Source of the DNA: Okapia johnstoni
Taxonomy: Eukaryota; Chordata; Mammalia; Artiodactyla; Giraffidae
Direction: 5' to 3'
DNA: 64,000 bases
Assembly: GCA_024291935.2 (NCBI GenBank)
Contig: CM044317.1
Span: 66,454,730-66,518,729, forward strand
Shown piece by piece: positions 47,862 through 59,810 of the stretch; within the stretch, counting starts at the first letter, position 1; each line of letters begins with the position of its first letter. The notes beneath the pieces were generated by a model. The model saw only the letters and a program-made list of their open reading frames with translations, did no database searches and was not told the origin of the DNA. The position numbers were made by a program, and so were the translations under genes.

Positions 47862-50800
47862 GTTGTTGTTAAGTCACTAAGTCATCTCCAACTCTTTGTG
47901 ACGCCATGGATTGCAGCAAACCAAGCTTCCCTATCCTTCACCATTTCCTGGAGCTTGCTCAAACTCATGTGCATTGAGTCAGTGATGCCATCCAGCTATC
48001 TCGTCCTCAGTTGTCCCTTTATCCTCCTGCCTTTAATTCTTCCCAACATCAGGGTCTTTTCTAAAGAGTCAGCTCTTCACATTAGGTGGGCAAAATATTG
48101 GAGCTTCAGCATCAGTCGTTCCAGTGAATTTTCAGGGTTGATTTCCTTTAGGATTGACTGGTTTGATCTCCTTGCTGTCCAGGGGATTCTCAAGAGTCTT
48201 TGCCAACACCACAGTTCAAAAGCATCAATTCTTTAGTGTTCAGCCTTCTTTATGGTCCAACTCTCACATCTATACATGACTACTAGAAGAACCATAGCTT
48301 CGAATTGATGGACATTTGCAGGCAAAGTAATGTCTCTGCTTTTTAATATGCTGTCTAGGTTTGCCATAGCTTTTCTTCCAAGGAGCAAGTGTCTTTTAAT
48401 TTCATGGCTGTAGTAACCATGTGCAGGGATTTTGGAGCCCAAGAAAAGAAAAATCCATTTCCGTTTATCTATCTGTCATGAAATGATGGGACTGGATGCC
48501 ATGACCTTAGTTTTTTGAATGTTGAATTTTAAGCCAGTGTTTTCACTCTTCTATTTCACATTCATCAAGAGGCTCTTTAGTTCCTCTTTACTTTCTGCTA
48601 TAAGGATGGTGTCATCTGCATATTTCAAGTTAATGATGTTTACCCTGGCAATCTTGATTCCAGTTTGTGCTTCATCCAGCCTAGCATCTCCCATGATGTA
48701 CCCCGCATATAAGTTAAATAAGCAGAGTGACAATATACAGCCTTGACGTACTCCTCGCCCAATTTGGAACCAGTTCGTTGTTTCATGTATGGTAATAACT
48801 GTAGCTTCTTGACCTTCATGAAGGTTTCTCAGGAGACAGGAAAAGTGGTCTGGTATTCCCATTTCTTTAAGAATTTTCCAAAGTTTGTTGTGATCCACAC
48901 AGTTGAAGGGTTTAGCATAGTAAATGAAGCAGAAGTCAATGTTTTTCTGGAATTCTCTTGTTTTTTTTATGATCCAACAGATGTTGGCAATTTGATCTCT
49001 GGTTCCTCTGCCTTTTCTAAATCCAAGTTGTACATCTGGAAGTTCATGTTTCATGTACCTGTTGAAGCCTGGCATGGAGAATTTTGAGCATTATTTTGCT
49101 AGCACGTGAAATGAGCACAATTCTGTGGTAGTTTGAACATTCTGTGGCATTGCCCTTCTTTGGGACTGGAATGGAAACTGATCTTTTCCAGCCCTGTGGC
49201 CACTGCTTCTTTTTCCATATTTTGGCATAGTGAGTGCAGTACTTTAACAGCATCATCTTTCAGGATTTGCAATAGCTCAGCTGTAATTCCATCACCTCCA
49301 CTAGCTTTGTTCATAACTGCTTCCTAAGGCCCATTTGACTTCTCACTCCAAGATATCTGGCTCTATATGAGTGATCACAACATCATGGTTATCTGGGTCA
49401 TTAAGATCTTTTTTGTGTAGTTCATCTGTGTATCCTTGCCACCTCTTCTTAATATTTTCTGCCTCTATTAGGTCCATACCATTTCTTTATTGTGCCCATC
49501 TTTGCATGAAATGTTCCCTTGGTATCTCTAGTTTTTTTGAAGAGATCTCTAGTCTTTCCCTTTCTATTGTTTTCCTCTATTTCTTTGCATTGTTCACTAG
49601 GAAGGCTTTCTTGTCTCTCCTTGCTATTCTTTGGAACTCTGCATTCAGATGCATATATCTTTCTTTTACTCCTTTGCCCTTCACTTCTCTTCTTTTCTCT
49701 GCTATTTTTAAGGTCTCCTCAGAGAACCATTTTGCCTTTTTGCATTTCTTTTTCTTGGGGATGGTTTTGATCACCACCTTCTATACAATATTATTAACCT
49801 CTGTCCATAGTTCTTCAGGCACTCTATCAGATCTAATCCTTTGACTCTATTTGTCATTTCCACTGTAAAATCATAAGGGATTTGGTTTAGGTCATACCTG
49901 AAATGGTCTAGTGGTTTTCCCTACTTTCTTCAATTTAAGTCTGAATTTTCCAATAGGGAGTTCATGATCTGAGCCACAGTCAGCTCCTGGTCTTGTTTTT
50001 GCTGACTGTATAGAGCTTTTCCATCTTTGGCTGCAAAGAATATAATCAGTTGGATTTCAGTATTCACCATCTGCTAATGTCTATGTGTAGAGTCATCTCT
50101 TGTGTGTTGGAAGAAGGTGTTTGCTAGACAAGTGTGTTCTCTTGGCAAAACTCTGTTAGCCTTTGCCCTACTTCACTTTGTACTCCAAGATCAAGCTTGT
50201 CTATTGTTCCAGGGATCTCTTGACTTCCTACTTTTGCATTCCAGTCCCCTAGGATGAAAAGAACATTTTTTTTTTGGTGGTGTTAGTTCTAGAAGGTCTT
50301 GTAGGTCTTCATAGAACTGTTCAACTTCAGCTTCTTCAGCATTAGTGTTTGGGGCATAGACTTGGATTACTGTGATATTGAATGGTTTGCCTTAGAAATG
50401 AAGAGAGATCATTCTGTCATTTTTGAGAGTGCACCCAAGTACTGCATTTTGGACTCTTTTGTTGACTATGAGGGCTACTCCATTTCTTCTAAGGGATTCT
50501 TGCCCTCAGTAGTAGAAATAATATTCTTCTGAATTAAATTACCCATTCCAGCCCATTTTAGTTCACTGATTCTTAAAATGTTGATGTTCACTCTTGCCAT
50601 CTCCCGTTTGACCACTTCCAATTTACCTTGATTCATGGACCTAACATTCCAGGTTCCTTTGCAGTATTGTTCTTTATAGAACTGGAATTTACTTTTACCA
50701 CCAGACACATCCACAAATGGGTATTGTTTCTGCTTTGGCTTAGCCTCTTCATTCCTTCTGGAGCTATTTCTCCACTCTCCAGTAGCATATTGGGTAGCTA

Positions 50801-50926
50801 TCAACCTTGGGAGTTCATCTTTCAGTGTCATATCTTTTTGCCTTTTCATACTGTTCATGAGGTTCTCAAAACAAAAATACTGAGGTGGCTTGCCATTCCC
50901 TTTTCCAGTCAACCACATTTTGTTAA
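47862..50926 (-). mobile_element. BovB, nearly full length, antisense, degraded
   Basis: About 3.07 kb, close to the family's usual 3.2 kb. The 3' end is at the left ('ttgttgttaagtcactaag'). The 5' part is at the right, with the endonuclease start near 50640 (peptides TWNVRSMNQG and ISELKWAG). The linker (KKCKKAKWFSEETLKIAEKR) and RT (GFRKGRGTRDQIANICWIIK, FIYYAKPFNCVDHNKLWKIL, YADD) follow. Many frameshifts and stops split the single ORF, so the copy is inactive and probably old. Confidence 0.92.
48551..49314 (-). pseudogene. BovB reverse transcriptase remnant in the 48-51 kb copy
   Basis: Three broken frames (49314-49099, 49256-49044, 49075-48551) encode RT segments in order: NKASGGDGITAELLQILKDD, then WPQGWKRSVSIPVPKKGNA, then GFRKGRGTRDQIANICWIIK to YADDTILIAE. 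FIDYAKAF reads FIYYAKPF, so the aspartate of this conserved block is lost (D to Y). Not functional. Confidence 0.88.
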
Positions 50927-51065
50927 GAAATGAAAGCAACCTACTTGTCCATTGACAGATGAGTGGGTAAGAAATAATGTGGTATATATATTACTCAGTC
51001 ATAAAAAAGAATGGTCTTAATTGTGAGAAAATGGATGGACCTAGCTTAGAGAAACAGAGACAAAC

Positions 51066-51890
51066 ACTACTCATGTTTAAAGAATTATTTTGGGGAATTA
51101 CAGGGTTTTGTGGTTCACTCTTAATGCGTTACATTTTTTTTTCCCATATAGAATATACAAAAAAAAAAAAAAGAATATACAGAAATAGGCTGCTGCATAG
51201 CATTTCCACACAGAATGTCAATTCCCAGAAATATATTCATGGTATTACGTGGAGAGAAAATTTCTCTGTATATTTCTAACTTTCTATCCTATTGTAATCA
51301 GTTTTCATTATAGCTCTGTTTCATTTGAGATATACAAGTTTTGTAACCTTCATTAATTATTATGATACTCTTGAATCATAGATAGTCTGTTTATGTGTGA
51401 ATGTGTAATGGAATTGGGTAGGGGAAGCCCTCAGACACTTCTGTATTGTTAATAAGAAAACTCATGGTCACTGTAATTTCAGTGACATTTATGCGTCTAA
51501 GAAATCAGGAAAAACTAAGTGCTTGACAGAAGTTGATGCCACTGCTTTTTCCTTTACATTTACTTTCTGTTTCCTCTCCCTCCTATTTTTGCTTCACCTG
51601 AGCTCAAAGCCGCCTCAAAGCCTTTTTACTGCAAAGGCCATCCACCTGTGCTGTGATGTCAGACACTTTTGTTGAAAAGAGCAAATGCTTCAGACCATTT
51701 TTGAACATTCAGATCACAGCTATACTGATTTTAAGTAGTCTTAAGCCATTTGGTTTTTTTCACAGATAGTTCATAAATCTATAATCCATTTAGAAGGACC
51801 AGATAAGCTCTGTTACTCACAAATGGTACTGGCTTCTGTGTTCTTGTGAGTGCTAAAGGTTCATGTGACAGTTAAACAATATGTTGAGAC
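51066..51890. other. Mostly unique non-coding DNA
   Basis: About 51066-51290 may still be decayed L1 3' sequence; an A-rich run lies at 51160-51172. The rest is unrecognised. Confidence 0.4.
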
Positions 51891-51894
51891 AACT

Positions 51895-52325
51895 GAAAAT
51901 AAATTTATTTTAATGTGGAAAAAAGACAAATACTGTATGATTTTATTTATATATGAAACCTATAAAAAAAATTGAATAAATACAACAAAATACAACTTGA
52001 CTCAGATACCAGAACAAAGAGGTGACGGCTGAAGGGGAGAATGTTGAGGCAATGCATAAAACAGGTGAGGGAGATAGGTGAATAAAACAGATGAGGGAGA
52101 TAGAGAGGTATGAACCTCCAGTTACAAATTAAATGAACACAGAATGAAGATTACAGAATGTGGAATATAGTCAATAACACTGAAATGGCTTTCACGGTGG
52201 CAGTAACTACACTTTTACTTTAGTGATAATTTTGTTAATATATAGAATATGGAATTACTATATTGTGCACCAGGAATTGACATAGTGTTCTAGGTTAATT
52301 TTACTTCAAGAACAAAAACAAACAA
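51895..52325 (+). mobile_element. L1 3' UTR, sense
   Basis: L1 3' UTR order: 'actgtatgattttatttata', 'gaatgtggaatatagtcaat', 'tattgtgcaccaggaattga', then an A-rich/CAAA tail at 52310-52332. A 24-bp tandem-like duplication around 'acagatgagggagata' lies at 52061-52107. Confidence 0.7.
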
Positions 52326-52610
52326 ACAAAAACTCAAAGAAAAGGAATCAGGGTGTTGGCAGAGGGGAATTGGATGAAACTGACCCAAAGGTACGAACTT
52401 TAAGTTGTAAGAGGAATAAGTACCAGGTATGTAATGTAAGATTTTTTTTTGCTTTTGCTTTTATTTTGGAATTTTATGAGATGATGGATGTTCACTAAAC
52501 TTACAGTGATTTTCATTTCATGATGTATGTAAGTCAAATCATTAAGTTGTACACCTTAAACTTATACAGTACATATGTCAATTATGTCTCAATAAAACTG
52601 GAAGAGACAA
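52326..52610 (+). mobile_element. Second L1 3' UTR copy, sense
   Basis: The stretch 'aagttgtacaccttaaactt' then 'gtcaattatgtctcaataaa' is the terminal L1 3' UTR with AATAAA. It sits directly behind the previous L1 tail. Confidence 0.7.
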
Positions 52611-52920
52611 ATTTAAAATCTCCTTTGTGGAAATAATAATTCAGTGATAGGTGACTAAAATCACATTGTATATTTTAATACTTATTGATCTCTACTTGTT
52701 TTATTTCTTATTGTAGATCTTAATCTATTCCAAAGGAAAGCTCTCTCACTAGTATGACTGCCTGGATCCAATAACATCTGTACATATTATTACCTAAATT
52801 CTTTGTTCATTGCAAAGCACAGAAAAGAGAAAAAAGGAATATATAAATACTGTGTGATCCAAAGCAAGAGTACAATATAAGAATTAAAAATCGTTTCTTC
52901 CACTTCATATTAAATACAGT

Positions 52921-53251
52921 TTTCCTCTTATCCTGGGCTTCCCCGATGGCTAAGTTGGTAAAGAATCCACCTGCAATGCAGGAGACCCCAGTTTGATTCC
53001 TGGGTGAGGAAGATCCCCTGGAGAAGGGCTAGGCTACCCACTCCAGTATTCTTAGACTTCCCCTGTTGCTCAGCTGGTAAAGAATCAGCCTGCAATGTGA
53101 GAGACCTGGGTTTGATCTCTGGGTTGGAAAGATCCCCTGGAGAAGGGAAAGGCTACCCACTCCAGTATTCCAGCCTGGAGAATTCCATGGAGAGTCCATG
53201 GGGTCACAAAGAGTCAGACACAACTGAGCAACTTTCACTTTCCTCTTATCC
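52921..53251 (+). mobile_element. Dimeric Bov-tA SINE, sense, with 13-bp TSD
   Basis: Unit one (52934-53048) ends 'actccagtattctt'; unit two (53049-53238) starts with a diverged head 'agacttcccctgttgctcag' and runs to 'ctgagcaactttcac'. The perfect duplication tttcctcttatcc at 52921-52933 and 53239-53251 flanks the whole dimer, so both units moved as one RNA. Confidence 0.95.
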
Positions 53252-54240
53252 TAATGTACAACAGCTTAGATTACTGAGCATCATGTATTATAGTGTTTTT
53301 TTTAATAAAAAATCTGAATTTGATTCATCATGTACCAGTAAGTGATTAACCTAAAAAACCAGCTTTTGTAAGATTAACTTCAATATGTGAATATCCAATG
53401 GAATGGAGGAGAAGTTGCAAAGCTATTTTTTGCAAAGTTCAATTTCAGTCAACATCATGAAGCTGATTGACTGGGTTTTCAAAACAAGAAAAAGATTCTT
53501 TTATAGACAGTTCAATTCTCAGCTGAGCCTTAATGGGCAGCAAGAAGTAGCTTTTAAAAGAAGCTGCCAGGAGCAAATTAATGAATACAAATAAACAAAC
53601 CATCAAACAAACATAGGCATATATGTCACTTCTCCTTGTTATTCTACTGAATATTTCCACTGAAATGAAACATTGTTCAGTATCCTCTCAATCAAATTTC
53701 AGACTTCATAATAGTATAGCAGGAAGTTAAAGCTTAATCTATGATACAGAAATGTAGCTGAAGAGTAAAGAAACAGATATTAGAAGGATTCATTTCTTTG
53801 AGGACAAGAAATGTCCATGAGGAAAAAAAATGAGGGAACTGTGTTTAAGCAAATACATTCAGTTTAAGGACAATATGCTAGAGAGTGAATGAAGATCATG
53901 CTGATTATATCACAGCAGTCTCTATCTCATCCCCCATAAAGTAACATCCAATCAGTAGGCTATAGCCAAAATAGAAAAATAAGGAAAAAACAATTGATCT
54001 AGGACAGAGAGAATGCAAGACACCAAAAGATATTTTCAGTTTTGCCAGCAACTGGAGATAGGATTCTCTGTGCAGGTTATTAAAATACTTCGTAGAGATA
54101 CAGAGCCAGAACTAACAACTATTGAGGAGGCAGCCCCAGGTTATCCTAAATTTATTATTGTAGGTAGCCTTCTACGAGGTGTGGTCTGAAAGATATAAAA
54201 AATAATCTTTTGCTACAATCCTAACATCCAACTGAAAGCA
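53252..54240. other. Unique non-coding DNA
   Basis: No gene or repeat recognised. Confidence 0.4.
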
Positions 54241-54339
54241 ATTAGGCACCGTCAAGAAGAACAGATAAGGCATCGCCTACAATCCAGCAATTCTGTTCCC
54301 ATGTATACTTCCTGATACACCTTTTTGCCAATGTTCACA

Positions 54340-56155
54340 GGTTCAGTTCAGTCGCTCAGTCGTGTCCAACTCTTTGCGACCCCATGAATTGCAGCACGCC
54401 AGGCCTCTCTGTCCATCACCAACTCCTGGAGTCTACCCAAACTCATGTCCATCGAGTCGGTGATACCATCCAAACATCTCATCCTCTGTCGTCCCCTTCT
54501 CCTACTGCCCTCAATCCTACCCAGCATTAGGGTCTTTTCCAATGAGTCAGCTCTTCGCATGAGGTGGCCAAAGTATTGGAGTTTCAGCTTCAACATCAGT
54601 CCTTCCAATGAACACCCAGGATTGATCTCTTTTAGGATGGATTGATTGGATCTCCTTGCAGTCCAAGGGACTCACAAAAGTCTTCTCCAACACCACAGTT
54701 CAAAAGCATCAATTCTATGGTGCTCAGCTTTCTTCACCGTCCAACTGTCACATCCATACATGACCACTGGATAAACCATAGCCTTGACTAGACGGATTTC
54801 TGTTGGCAAAGTAATGTCTCTGCTTTTAAATATGCTATCTAGGTTGGCCATAACCTTCCTTCCAAGGAGTAAGCGTCTTTTAATTTCATGGCTGCAATCA
54901 CCATCAGCAGTGATTTTGGAGCCCCCAAAAATAAAGTCTGACACTATTTCCACTGTTTCCCCATCTATTTCCCATGAAGTGATGGGACCAGATGCCATGA
55001 TCTTAGTTTTCTGAATGTTGAGCTTTAAGCCAACTTTTTCACTCTCCTCTTTCACTTTCATCAAGAGGCTCTTTAGTTCTTCTTCACTCTCTGCCATAAG
55101 GGTGGTGTCATCCACATATCTGAGGTTACTGATATTTCTCCTGGCAATCTTGATTCCAGCTTGTGTTTCTTCCAGCCCAGCATTGCTCATGATGTACTCT
55201 GCATATAAGTTAAATAAGCAGGGTGACAATATACAGCCTTGACATACTCCTTTTCCTATTTGGAACCAGTCTGTTGTTCCATGTCCAGTTCTAACTGTTG
55301 CTTCCTGACCTGCATACAGATTTCTCAAGAGGCAGGTCAGATGGTCTGGTATTCCCATCTCTTTCAGAATTTTCCACAGTTTATTGTGATCCACACAGTC
55401 AAAAGCTTTGGCATAGTCAATAAAGCAGAAATAGATGTTTTTCTGGAATGCTCTTGCTTTTTCAATGATCCAACAGATGTTGGCAATTTGATCTCTGGTT
55501 CCTCTTCCTTTTCTAAAACCAGCTTGAACATCTGGAATTTCACGGTTCATATATTGCTGAAGCCTGGCTTGGAGAATTTTGAGCATTACTTTACTAGCAT
55601 GTGAGATGAGTGCAATTGTGTGGTAGTTTGAGCATTCTTTGGCATTGCCTTTCTTTGGGATTGGAATGAAAACTGACCTTTTCCAATCCTGTGGCCACTG
55701 CTGAGTTTTCCAAATTTGCTGGCATATCAAGTGCAGCACTTTCACAGCATCATCTTTCAGGATTTGAAGTAGCTCAACTGGAATTCCATCACCTCCACTA
55801 GCTTTGTTCGTAGTGATGCTTTCTAAGGCCCACTTGACTTCACATTCCAGGATGTCTGGCTCTAGGTGAGTGATCACACCATCGTGATTATCTGGGTCAT
55901 GAAGATCTTTTTTGTACAGTTCTTCTGTGTATTCTTGCCACCTCCTCTTAATATCTTCTGCTTCTGTTAGGTCCATACCATTTCTGTCCTTTATCGAGCC
56001 TATCTTTGCATGAAATGTTCCTTTGGTATCTCTGATTTTCTTGAAGAGATCTCTAGTCTTTCCCAATCTGTTGTTTTCCTCTATTTCTTTGCACTGATCA
56101 CTGAAGAAGGCTTTCTTATCTCTCCTTGCGATTCTTTGGAACTCTGCATTCAGAT
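54340..56155 (-). mobile_element. BovB 3' part, antisense, young copy
   Basis: The natural 3' end is at the left ('gttcagttcagtcgctcagt'). The 5' truncation falls in the linker at about 56155. The reading frame is open across the RT and the C-terminal region except for one in-frame TGA. The low number of lesions compared with the 48-51 kb copy marks it as young. No clear target-site duplication was found. Confidence 0.93.
54348..56155 (-). pseudogene. BovB reverse transcriptase ORF with a single nonsense codon
   Basis: The frame reads LNAEFQRIARRDKKAF, the linker, the RT (NKASGGDGIPVELLQILKDD, GFRKGRGTRDQIAN, FIDYAKAFDCVDHNKLW, QGCILSPCLFNLYAEYIM) and the C-terminal region to SWTRLSD at 54348. 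The only break is TGA at 54672-54674, where the other copies have AGA after the peptide FELWCWRRLL. The catalytic box at 55107-55118 reads YVDD instead of YADD. The endonuclease is missing. An upstream ATG at 56228 belongs to flanking DNA, not to BovB. Confidence 0.9.
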
Positions 56156-56217
56156 AGAGATCCTCAAAAAGATGCTCATAGTAGCCACTTTTGCAACAGA
56201 AAACTTTGGAGACAACA

Positions 56218-56241
56218 TACACACACACACATATATATATA
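56218..56241. repeat. (CA)n/(TA)n microsatellite
   Basis: CA units followed by TA units next to the BovB/L1 edge. Confidence 0.9.
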
Positions 56242-56569
56242 TTTCATAATAAAATGTTTATAATATTAAAGTTAATTTAAATAAGATAAATAAAATACAT
56301 ATGCCAAAAATATAAAAAGATTCTCCCAGAATATTCCTAGGAAGGACAAGAAAAGATACAATCCTGGAGGCCCAGGTGAAGGTGGTAATAAAGCGATGTT
56401 TCCCTAGACCAAGAGAAAGAGACATGCCAGGCTCTGAGTACACCGCACCCAAAACATTCCTGGTGGTCACTTTAGTGTCACTTTTCCTCCTTATCTGACC
56501 ATGTCTCATATCATCTTGATTCTCACACTTTGGTTTCTCCAAAACTTGAGGTATGTTCACACTCAGTTC

Positions 56570-56895
56570 TTTTCACAAAACATTCTCTTTCTCCAGTCTC
56601 CCTAAAGTTTATTTTTGTTATTAGTTCAGGTGTCATCTATTCAGTTTGCACGAACAACCAAAACTAGATTCCTAGTAATCATCCCTTCTATTATCCTGTT
56701 TTATCTTCTCCAAGTTTACCTATTTTGTGTAATTATCTAGCACGCTACCACTGCCCCCCTACCCCAGGTACCCCAGCAACTACTGGAATTTAAGCTCCAT
56801 GGGAACATGGATACTGTCTCATTACTGCTACATTTTCAGGCTCCAAAATACTGCCTGGCATAGAGAAGGCCCTCACAAAATTTTTTTTTTCAATA
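56570..56895 (+). repeat. L2 3' end, sense
   Basis: 'ggaatttaagctccatggga' then 'aaatactgcctggcatagag' follow the L2 terminal pattern. Confidence 0.55.
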
Positions 56896-57487
56896 TTTTT
56901 AAGTAAATTCACTCAAAAGTGTAAATAAGGAAATGGCACTTTCAAAATTTCTCCTAGAGATTCTGACAATCACTTAGAAACAAGTTACCAAAAATATATT
57001 TCCTCTACTATCACTTGTCTTTCTGACTTTTAGAAAGATTCCCTGTTGGGGGTTCTAGCAAAATGAAATTAAATCCCCCTAACCTATTAATACTCCCTGG
57101 CAAACTTCTGATCTTGACAATCAAGATAATCCTATTATAGAGTAAAGAGGCAAGTCTCAAGACCAAGTATTATCTCTATTCTTGTCTGTGAAATAAATAC
57201 TTATTGGGAATGAAAATGGAGGGGGAGTACACAAAAGCAGTGATCTCTTAATTCACATGATTCACTTCCCTCTTCTACTTTAACCAAGTTCTGACTCATA
57301 ATTAGCTCTTCAGAAGATGGTTATTTCGATTTGTTGCATACTTTCAAATTCATTTTAACTCCCTAGATGTCTTAGATGTATTCTATTTTGCTTTATATAT
57401 TTGAAAAATGAGGATCTACCTGTAGGTAATGCAATAAAATATACCTGTGTACTATGCTTTGCGATAACATACTCTATTTTTGTTGGC
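56896..57487. other. Unique non-coding DNA
   Basis: No feature recognised. Confidence 0.4.
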
Positions 57488-57612
57488 ATCACCGGCCCAA
57501 TGGACATGAGTCTGAGCAAGCTCTGGGAGTTGGTGACGGACAGGGAAGCCTGGTATGCTGCAGTCCACGGGATCGCAAAGAGTCTGACATGACTGAGTAA
57601 CTGAACTGAACT
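57488..57612 (+). mobile_element. BovB 3' terminal fragment, sense
   Basis: Begins near 'ggcatcaccggcccaatgga', runs through 'gagttggtgacggacaggga' and ends 'gtaactgaactgaactgat', the natural BovB 3' end. 5'-truncated to about 115 bp. Confidence 0.88.
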
Positions 57613-57929
57613 GATTCTAATTTTCAACATGTATAGGATTCGAAGTAAAAGTTTTCCCTCTGAAAAAACACCACATATATCATCTCTCATGACACTGTAA
57701 TCTGATTTTTCAAAGCATTTGTATGGCTTGCCAGGCTTCAGAGAAAATCCTTCTTGTATCAGTAAAATAGTCCCTCTATATGTTAAATATTTAATAGACA
57801 AAGAATGAAAGTAGAAAATTGTCACTGAGACTAGAACTTATGACAAAGTTAAAGATTAGGATTTCAGCCTTACTGCATAATCAGTTAATAATAATATTGA
57901 TGGCAATATGAATATTAATAAAAGGTAGA

Positions 57930-58135
57930 ACTTATATAATAACTGCTATGAGATAGGCACTAGCTTTACATGTTAAACTTATAGCTAACAGTCACTCCAC
58001 AGGTATAGGTACTATTATTTTCTTCACTTTGCAAATGAAAGTACTGTGATATAAACAAGTTGAGTAGTTAGTCATGAGTCACAAAGCTAGTAAATTTAGG
58101 AATCATACCCAAGCTTTATATATCCAGGTCCACAC
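57930..58135 (+). repeat. MIR, sense
   Basis: Order: 'actgctatgagataggcact', 'ggtataggtactattatttt', 'gtcacaaagctagtaaattt', 'aatcatacccaagctt'. Typical MIR core. Confidence 0.75.
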
Positions 58136-58250
58136 TTATTTACAGCCAGTTATTATGCTGAAAGGCCATTTGCAAATATTCTTGTTTTACACTGCAGTAA
58201 TTATAATCACAATATGTGATTTTAAATATATTGTTATTAATATAGACATA

Positions 58251-59810
58251 ACTTTTGAATATTAATATTGACATAGACCCAGATAATCACAATGGTGTGA
58301 TCACTCACACTCACCTAGAGCCAGATACCCTGGAATGTGAAGTCAAGTGGGCCTTAGGAAGCATCACTATGAACAAAGCTAGTGGAGGTGATGGAATTCC
58401 AGTTGAGCTATTTCAAATCCTGAAAGATGATGCTGTGAAGTGCTACACTCAATATGTCAGCAAATTTGGAAAACTCAGCAGTGGCCACAGGACTGGAAAA
58501 GGTCAGTTTTCATTCCAATCCCAAAGAAAGGCAATGCCAAAGAATGCTCAAACTACTGCACAATTGCACTCATCTCACATGCTAGTAAATAAAGCTCAAA
58601 ATTCTCCAAGCCAGGCTTCAACAGTATGTGAACCGTGAACTTCCAGATGTTCAAGCTGGGTTTAGAAAAGGCAGAGGAACCAGAGGTCAAATTGCCAACA
58701 TCCGTTGGATCATCGAAAAAGCAAGAGAGTTCCAGAAAAACATCTATTTCTGCTTTATTGACTATGCCAAAGCCTATGACTGTGTGGATCACAACAAACT
58801 GTGGAAAATTCTGAAAGAGATGGGAATACCAGACCACCTGAACTGCCTCTTGAGATGCAGGTCAGGAAACAACAGTTAGAGTTGGACATGAAACAAGAGA
58901 CTGGTTCCAAATAGGAAAAGGATTACGTCAAGGCTGTATATTGTCACCCTGCTTATTTAACTTTTATGCAGAGTACATCATGAGAAACGCCAGGCTGGAA
59001 GAAGCACAAGCTGGAATCAAGATTGCCGGGTGATGCAGATGACACCACCCTTACAGCAGAAAGTGAAGAACTAAAGAGCCTATTGATGAAAGTGAAAGAG
59101 GAGAGTGAAGAAGTTGGCTTAAAGCTCAACATTCAGAAAACTAAGATCATGGCATCCGGTCCCATCACTTCATGGCAAATAGATGGGGAAACAGTGGCTG
59201 ACTTTATTTTTTTGGGCTCCAAAATCACTGCAGATGGTGATTTCAGTCATGAAATTAAAAGACGCTTACTCCTTGGAAAGAAAGTTATGACCAAACTAGA
59301 CAGCATATTAAAAAGCAGAGACATTACTTTGCCAAAAAAGGTCCATCTAGTCAAGGCTATGGTTTTTCCAGGGGCCATGTATGGATGGGAGAGTTGGAGT
59401 ATAAAGAAAGCTGAGTGCTGAATAATTGATGCTTTTGAACTGTGGTGTTGGAGAAGACTCTTGAGAGTCCCTTGGACTGCAAGGAGATCCAACCAGTCCA
59501 TCCTAAAGGAGATCAGTCCTGGGTGTTCACTGGAAGCACTGATGTTGAAGCTGATATTCCAATATTTTGGCCACCTGATACGAAGAACTGACTCATTGGA
59601 AAAGACCCTGATGCTGGGAAAGATTGAGGGCAGGAGGAGAAGGGGATGACAGAGGATGAGATGGTTGGATGGCATCACTGACTCAATGGACATGAGTTTG
59701 GGTGGACTCCGGGAGTTGGTGATGGACAGGGAGGCCTGGCGTGCTGCGGTTCATGGGGTCACAAAAAGTCAAACACGACTGAGTGACTGAACTGAACTGA
59801 GACTTTTGAA
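58251..59810 (+). mobile_element. BovB 3' half, sense, with 9-bp TSD
   Basis: Inserted unit 58260-59801: starts in the linker at 'gacccagataatcacaatgg' after about 17 extra bases, and ends 'gactgaactgaactga'. The duplication acttttgaa lies at 58251-58259 and 59802-59810. It carries RT and C-terminal sequence with several small deletions, so it is inactive. Confidence 0.93.
58255..59421 (+). pseudogene. BovB reverse transcriptase remnant in the 58-59 kb copy
   Basis: Frames in order: 58255-58638 (NKASGGDGIPVELFQILKDD, then frameshift), 58628-58879 (GFRKGRGTRGQIANIRWIIE, FIDYAKAYDCVDH) and 59023-59421 (LKLNIQKTKIMASGPITSW onward). A deletion near 59028-59033 removes about 20 bases just before the catalytic aspartates, so the tyrosine of YADD is lost. 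A second loss near 58853 breaks the palm. Confidence 0.88.

Larger units (their letters stand above)
46265..51065 (+). mobile_element. L1, sense, internally deleted, host of BovB
   Basis: About 46265-46744 resembles L1 5' UTR ('gagtagccctgatggaggtg', 'tgggagacccacagggctat'). From about 46750 the sequence is ORF2 C-terminal ('agaccctgaatagcccaaag', 'gatgtattggccgatgaaac', 'gttgggaaaactggacagct'), so most of ORF1 and ORF2 is missing. The BovB at 47862-50926 interrupts the ORF2 end; L1 resumes at about 50935 ('gcaacctacttgtccattga'). Confidence 0.75.
54243..56216 (+). mobile_element. Short L1 ORF2 fragment, sense, split by BovB
   Basis: 'caatccagcaattctgttcc' and 'ccaatgttcacag' (to 54339) match L1 ORF2 end. 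'tcatagtagccac' and 'aaactttggagacaac' (56170-56216) match the next L1 bases. BovB lies between. Confidence 0.5.

Noticed and set aside
55015..55604. Open frames on the plus strand across the 54-56 kb BovB
   Set aside because: They are antisense shadows of the BovB RT frame; the same antisense peptides appear opposite the other BovB copies.
54672..56228. 518-residue open frame as a host gene
   Set aside because: The protein is BovB reverse transcriptase. The apparent start codon lies in flanking L1/unique DNA upstream of the BovB truncation.
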